The position numbers were made by a program, and so were the translations under genes. DNA of 64,000 bases. It comes from Planctomycetota bacterium. GTDB lineage: Bacteria; Planctomycetota; UBA1135; UBA2386. The first letter of the stretch is position 1; each line of letters starts with the position of its first letter. The stretch is from the NCBI GenBank assembly GCA_014192625.1, contig BJHM01000002.1, positions 124,001 to 188,000 on the forward strand, read 5' to 3'. The notes under the pieces were generated by a model. That model searched no databases and was not told the origin of the DNA. It saw nothing but the letters and a program-made list of their open reading frames with translations. Shown here one piece after another: positions 62,101 through 64,000 of this stretch.

Positions 62101-64000
62101 CGATCCGGGGGGACTTTGAGCAAGTCGACGTACTGGCAGATCGGCTGCTGTTCTTCGTGCGCGATTCGCTCTCATCTGGCGTGTTTAGCTACGAGTTGCA
62201 GGCGCGCTTTGCCGGTAGTTATCGGGCGCTGCCGTTGCGCTGTTACTCGGCGCTGCGGCCAGAGCTGTTGGCTTCTGGGCAGGTCTCAACGTTGACCATT
62301 CATGCGCCGGGCAAAGGCGAAGTGGATCGCTACACACTGACTCCTTCAGAACTGTTTTTCCTGGGCAAGGCTCAGGATGACGCGGCGCAAAAACTATCCG
62401 GCGAGGCGCGCCAAGCGGCGCTTGCCTTGGCGGCAGAGCACTTCGACCGGCTGCTCACGGATTGGCAGAAGCCTGATTACCAGTTGCGCGATGACGTTGC
62501 GAAGGAAGTCGTGCGCCGCATGCTGTTCCTCGCCATCGAGCGTGGCGACAGCAAGGCAGTGGTTCGATTCTTCGAGGCGGTGAAGGAGCGCTACGCCGAT
62601 CTGGTGGTGCCATTTGACAAGATCCTTGTGGTCGGCAAGAGCTACCTCGATCTCGGCGAGTTTGAGTCGGCGCTGCTGGTGTTCCGCGGCACTGCGGAGG
62701 CGAGCTTCCTCAAAGATGCAGGTGTTGCGACGACGTTGGAAGGACTAGGTGAGATCAAGGCATCGGCTAACTTCCTCGACCGATTGCTGATGGCCTATCC
62801 CGACCTGCCGACGATGCGCGTGGCGCGCTACAGCATCGGCCAAAAACTTGCGGCGGTGGCGGCGGCGATGGATCCTGCATTGCCAATCGACGAGAAGGTT
62901 GGCAAGGCCGCGGATTTGCGCGCCCGTTCCCTTGCCACTTTCCGCGAGTTTTTGGTGCTGCATCCCGAAGACCCGTTGGCCGAGGAAGTGTCCTTTGCGT
63001 GGGTGACGACGCAGCTTGAGGCCAAGGATCTGAAGGCCGCGCAGGCGATCGCCGAGGCCGCGTTGCTGCGTTATCAGCAATCGCCGTTTGTTGATGAGTT
63101 GCTATACACCCTCGGCTATGCGCAGTTCGCGCTCGGCCAGCACGACCTCGCATTTGTGCAGCTGCAGCGAGTTGCAACGGAGCAGTTTGCGACCGACAAA
63201 GGCGGTCGTGCGGAGAGCGAGAACAAGTGGAACGCGATCTATCTGCAAGGCCAGATCCACCATGCGCGCGGCGAGCCGGCGCTGGCGTTGGTTGACTACG
63301 AACGCGTGAAGGACCGATTCTCCGACGCGAGTGAAGCGTCCGACTACTTCCTGCAAAAACAGTTGTCGCTGCCAGAGGTGAGCACCTTTGCACTTTCGCA
63401 AGTGCCCAAGCTTGATCTCACGTTCCGCAATGTCGCCAAAGTGAGCCTGCAGGTGTTCCAGGTTGACTTGATGCGCTTGTATCTGCTGGAGAAGTCGCTC
63501 AATGACATTGCCGGTGTGCAATTGCATGGCATCAAGCCGCTGCTCGTCAAGGAACTGGTTCTCGGCGATGGCAGCGACTACCGCAGCAAGGTGCGGCAGA
63601 TCGATTTGGAATTGAAGGAACCTGGGGCTTATCTCGCGGTGGTGCGCGGTGGCGATCAGGTTGCCAGTGGCATGTTGTTGCGCAGCGACCTGAAGATTGA
63701 GGCGCAGGAGCAGGCCGATGTTGGCCGCCTGCGCGTCAACGTCAAACAAGGCGAGGCCGTGCTTGCCGCTGCAGAAGTCAAGGTCACCGGCTCTGGCTTT
63801 GACAGCGTGCGTTCGGGCGAGACTGACCTGCGCGGCATCTATGTCGGCGACGGACTTGTTGGCAAAGCCACCGTGGTGGTCAAAAAAGACCAGCAGTATG
63901 CCTTCTTCCGCGGCACCGCCATTCACCAGCCTGAGCGCATGGCACCAAAGCCCGCAAAGACCGTGCAAGCGCAGGCTGGCAAGCAAACGGACAGCAGCAA
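56118..64000 (+). CDS. Giant TPR / alpha-2-macroglobulin-like protein, 5' part only
   Basis: The first 2,627 codons are in the window and no stop is reached. The N terminus is a hydrophobic anchor (ALFCLLATSLLVLAAV). Residues about 40-500 hold TPR-like helices. An MG2 domain follows, with KGYLFTDRPLYQPGQRV at about residue 700, then further macroglobulin strands, a low-complexity linker at about 1195-1290, and an A2M segment (MPQLNTGWSVTARAVTAD). The thioester-domain region at about 1595 reads LPRSCMQVADT, where the usual motif is GCxEQ, so the reactive thioester is probably absent. A second TPR-like block lies at about 2075-2420. Bacterial A2M proteins are periplasmic protease traps; this one may instead be a scaffold. 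The start ATG 56118 gives the anchor helix. Confidence 0.85.
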   Translation, partial: MSTTRRVALFCLLATSLLVLAAVRWLGPVLAEDLLIQRQYAAAVVALEELLPAAPSADRDRILFLLGKAQLLCGRPKDAVASFGRLTTELPGSGLLSAARFQQAKALEAQGDVRGAAQVYRDCIERLIGLDRKNELAATYLGLADKAQAKEPPDHARVVLFSDLALDLGLKPEAGSMVRLHAAMALQALGKHPEAIGRMVPLTLQLDVANGKLAAMLALGRSRRATNDLAGARTVLRDLRTLAPKSPEGGDAAYEVALCYGVPAPVPSQLERAVGALQQFEQQYPEHPNAKLAQFLVAQCYRNVGRGDDAYAALQRFLATRADSGINEVALARAMLGDVLHAQNKSEAAIVAWREYLQKHPSHGEWERVQRAIVDTEYAMAFAAYVAGKTKFDTARDLFQKFERDYPLDPRNPDVLWLLGDMLRQEEKYDEARAAFARCVSKYPGRDKSSAAQFAIGEIFEQKAFDYEQALHAFRAVTFGPMQGEAANRIQRLLQKHLHLHTDRVFRTDEAPVFELTSRNIETVRVRIYRLDLQDYFRATQTVGDVSRLDIEVIAPDQITDSAVKDYVRYRETKREVALPFREPGAYIIKVDDRELEATTLVLISDLALIAKSSRHEFFVFTQNCKENRPEAGVKVLLSDGQKVIAEGLTGSDGAYRFRGDDLKNRDQLSVFAIAAGGSCASSIDLSGMGYSVGLLQKGYLFTDRPLYQPGQRVQWKGIVREVKDFVYQLPQAQGYRVQLWSPSGRVLLQQKVAFTAFGSFASECDLPTEAEPGEWRIGVDVEGRTEPVAQCTFLVGKYERPRLSLRAELSEPVVYRGEEIRGRFLASWFYGEPAAGKEVRYRLSLPEGGTIERTGVTNAAGELEFVFPTTEFAEEALAPLTAELVAESVTTSVVVPIVTTEFTPVLKASRSVYLAKETFEILVQLTDPSGKPLLRELTLTLAKLEQGKARGELVEREVARKPAATDKGGKAKVSFAADVGGQYRVRAFCADRFGNPVSGEMLLTISGDDDQTRLRLLSDRSTYQVGETATLKVMNRAGKKLALLTWQGDGILSYETRLLPAGESLLELAVRAEHAPNFALGIAMIDGNRLHTQDCPFRVLRDLHIELKVPAAAKPGASIEVFITARDSQGKPVVAEVALLIVDQSLLAQSGDNAPSIGGFFYGDVRETNFRTSSSCTWAYDAKSRRVNAALLAEERQRLGDTTRDGDSNAPDESARQLGRDAPRPQAAAPVIGNAGGMPAASSPQSLPAIAGLQGGGSDGAAGRFGLQQQAGEPANEFAKPDANVALIRNQLNLHDGLGAGSNLGEQEQTIEFRRNLGLAETITANDGKDGSLPNGSLKFARRFASADQSEKAGYLNQHGAFSDSAELFFDAGAAALLRVDFRETGAWLPAIVTAADGQGVAKVTMPQLNTGWSVTARAVTADTSVGEAFGSLQTQQDLQVDIVSPRVLTEGDTTEITVRVHNLTTAALDGKVLLRMPAVATQQDQTALVKLNAHGEGAASFPLTAHTEPVEIEASVIAGAHSDRMKVVLPVLPFGAEVVDGRSGSTRDQATFELGLAEERDYSALRMMVELGPDPGRDLVSAALGTGYLPRSCMQVADTNLARSSKGLGALVVLDHLERCSLGTKADHARLLGTAQGLLQTLLASQLTDGSVAWVGNKLPDLRSTCQFVRFLAAARRRGLLLVEEPQSRAVEWLLQGLSKAGAEQRADMLWALASADRARFEVLNSTHRARIGLSVDGLARLALAWHEVKRPELALEVIDSLRSVLPQAVTGNTTNETLALAARALLLTDKRDALGTKLLSQVEQLRRGSSYGTSEATTAALQLLALARGSDAGPVRATEVVVLVNGEKLATQPRTAGATETSFVVPVEWLKPRGNKVQISVAGGGEAFYSVSLIGFARGFRDADRNTGLINVERSYRATPRRFGDQIVPSGFDVIVGKNIPTFVNTITQLQAGESAMVQISFAVRLDADKARMLPLIVEEPIPAGCSVSRASIRGDFEQVDVLADRLLFFVRDSLSSGVFSYELQARFAGSYRALPLRCYSALRPELLASGQVSTLTIHAPGKGEVDRYTLTPSELFFLGKAQDDAAQKLSGEARQAALALAAEHFDRLLTDWQKPDYQLRDDVAKEVVRRMLFLAIERGDSKAVVRFFEAVKERYADLVVPFDKILVVGKSYLDLGEFESALLVFRGTAEASFLKDAGVATTLEGLGEIKASANFLDRLLMAYPDLPTMRVARYSIGQKLAAVAAAMDPALPIDEKVGKAADLRARSLATFREFLVLHPEDPLAEEVSFAWVTTQLEAKDLKAAQAIAEAALLRYQQSPFVDELLYTLGYAQFALGQHDLAFVQLQRVATEQFATDKGGRAESENKWNAIYLQGQIHHARGEPALALVDYERVKDRFSDASEASDYFLQKQLSLPEVSTFALSQVPKLDLTFRNVAKVSLQVFQVDLMRLYLLEKSLNDIAGVQLHGIKPLLVKELVLGDGSDYRSKVRQIDLELKEPGAYLAVVRGGDQVASGMLLRSDLKIEAQEQADVGRLRVNVKQGEAVLAAAEVKVTGSGFDSVRSGETDLRGIYVGDGLVGKATVVVKKDQQYAFFRGTAIHQPERMAPKPAKTVQAQAGKQTDSS

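Overview
The window is a contiguous piece of a GC-rich bacterial chromosome. It carries densely packed, mostly rightward genes with many 1-8 base overlaps, no tRNA or rRNA gene, and no integrase, transposase or CRISPR array that I could find. The gene mix suggests a member of the Planctomycetota: very large secreted lipoproteins with Ig-like and glycine-rich parts, an alpha-2-macroglobulin protein joined to TPR repeats, several PilT-type ATPases and a futalosine-type amidohydrolase. That placement is inference, because no ribosomal marker lies in the window.

Layout. 1-1927: 3' end of a PilT-family ATPase and a GspC-like PDZ protein. 1941-5051: type III pantothenate kinase (coaX), a shortened MnmE-like GTPase, and aspartate carbamoyltransferase fused to a PyrI-type zinc domain. 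5608-19123: four large lipoproteins in the order A1-B1-A2-B2, where A1/A2 and B1/B2 are two paralogous families. 19329-27152: type IV pilus / type II secretion genes (prepilin peptidase, OmpA-like lipoprotein, pilT, pilB, pilC, TPR protein, major pilin). 27277-31285: two glycosyltransferases and a TMTC-like membrane TPR protein, translationally coupled. 31264-33058 (minus strand): TatD nuclease and a HEAT-like membrane protein. 33422-39098: two more glycine-rich lipoproteins (C1, C2), related to family B. 39155-47460: amidohydrolase, NrnA-like phosphoesterase, metallophosphoesterase, CutA, DASS transporter, GT-C-like membrane protein and a secreted protein. 47546-49075 (minus): ComM/YifB ATPase. 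49327-54404: an APC permease, EutA, and a single gene that fuses EutB and EutC (B12-dependent ethanolamine ammonia-lyase). 54421-55923: a pseudo-receiver protein (minus strand) and a secreted protein. 56118-64000: the first 2,627 codons of a giant TPR/alpha-2-macroglobulin protein that runs off the window.

How the parts fit. The pilus/secretion genes, the pilin, the glycosyltransferases and the six giant lipoproteins together look like a cell-surface programme of export, pilin modification and surface structures. The most unusual items are: the EutB-EutC fusion, where an acidic substrate-binding residue appears to be replaced by alanine and no microcompartment genes are present; the PyrB-zinc-domain fusion without the allosteric domain; the MnmE-like GTPase without its C-terminal catalytic end; the A-B-A-B lipoprotein array and its poly-glycine paralogs; and the macroglobulin without a recognisable thioester motif.
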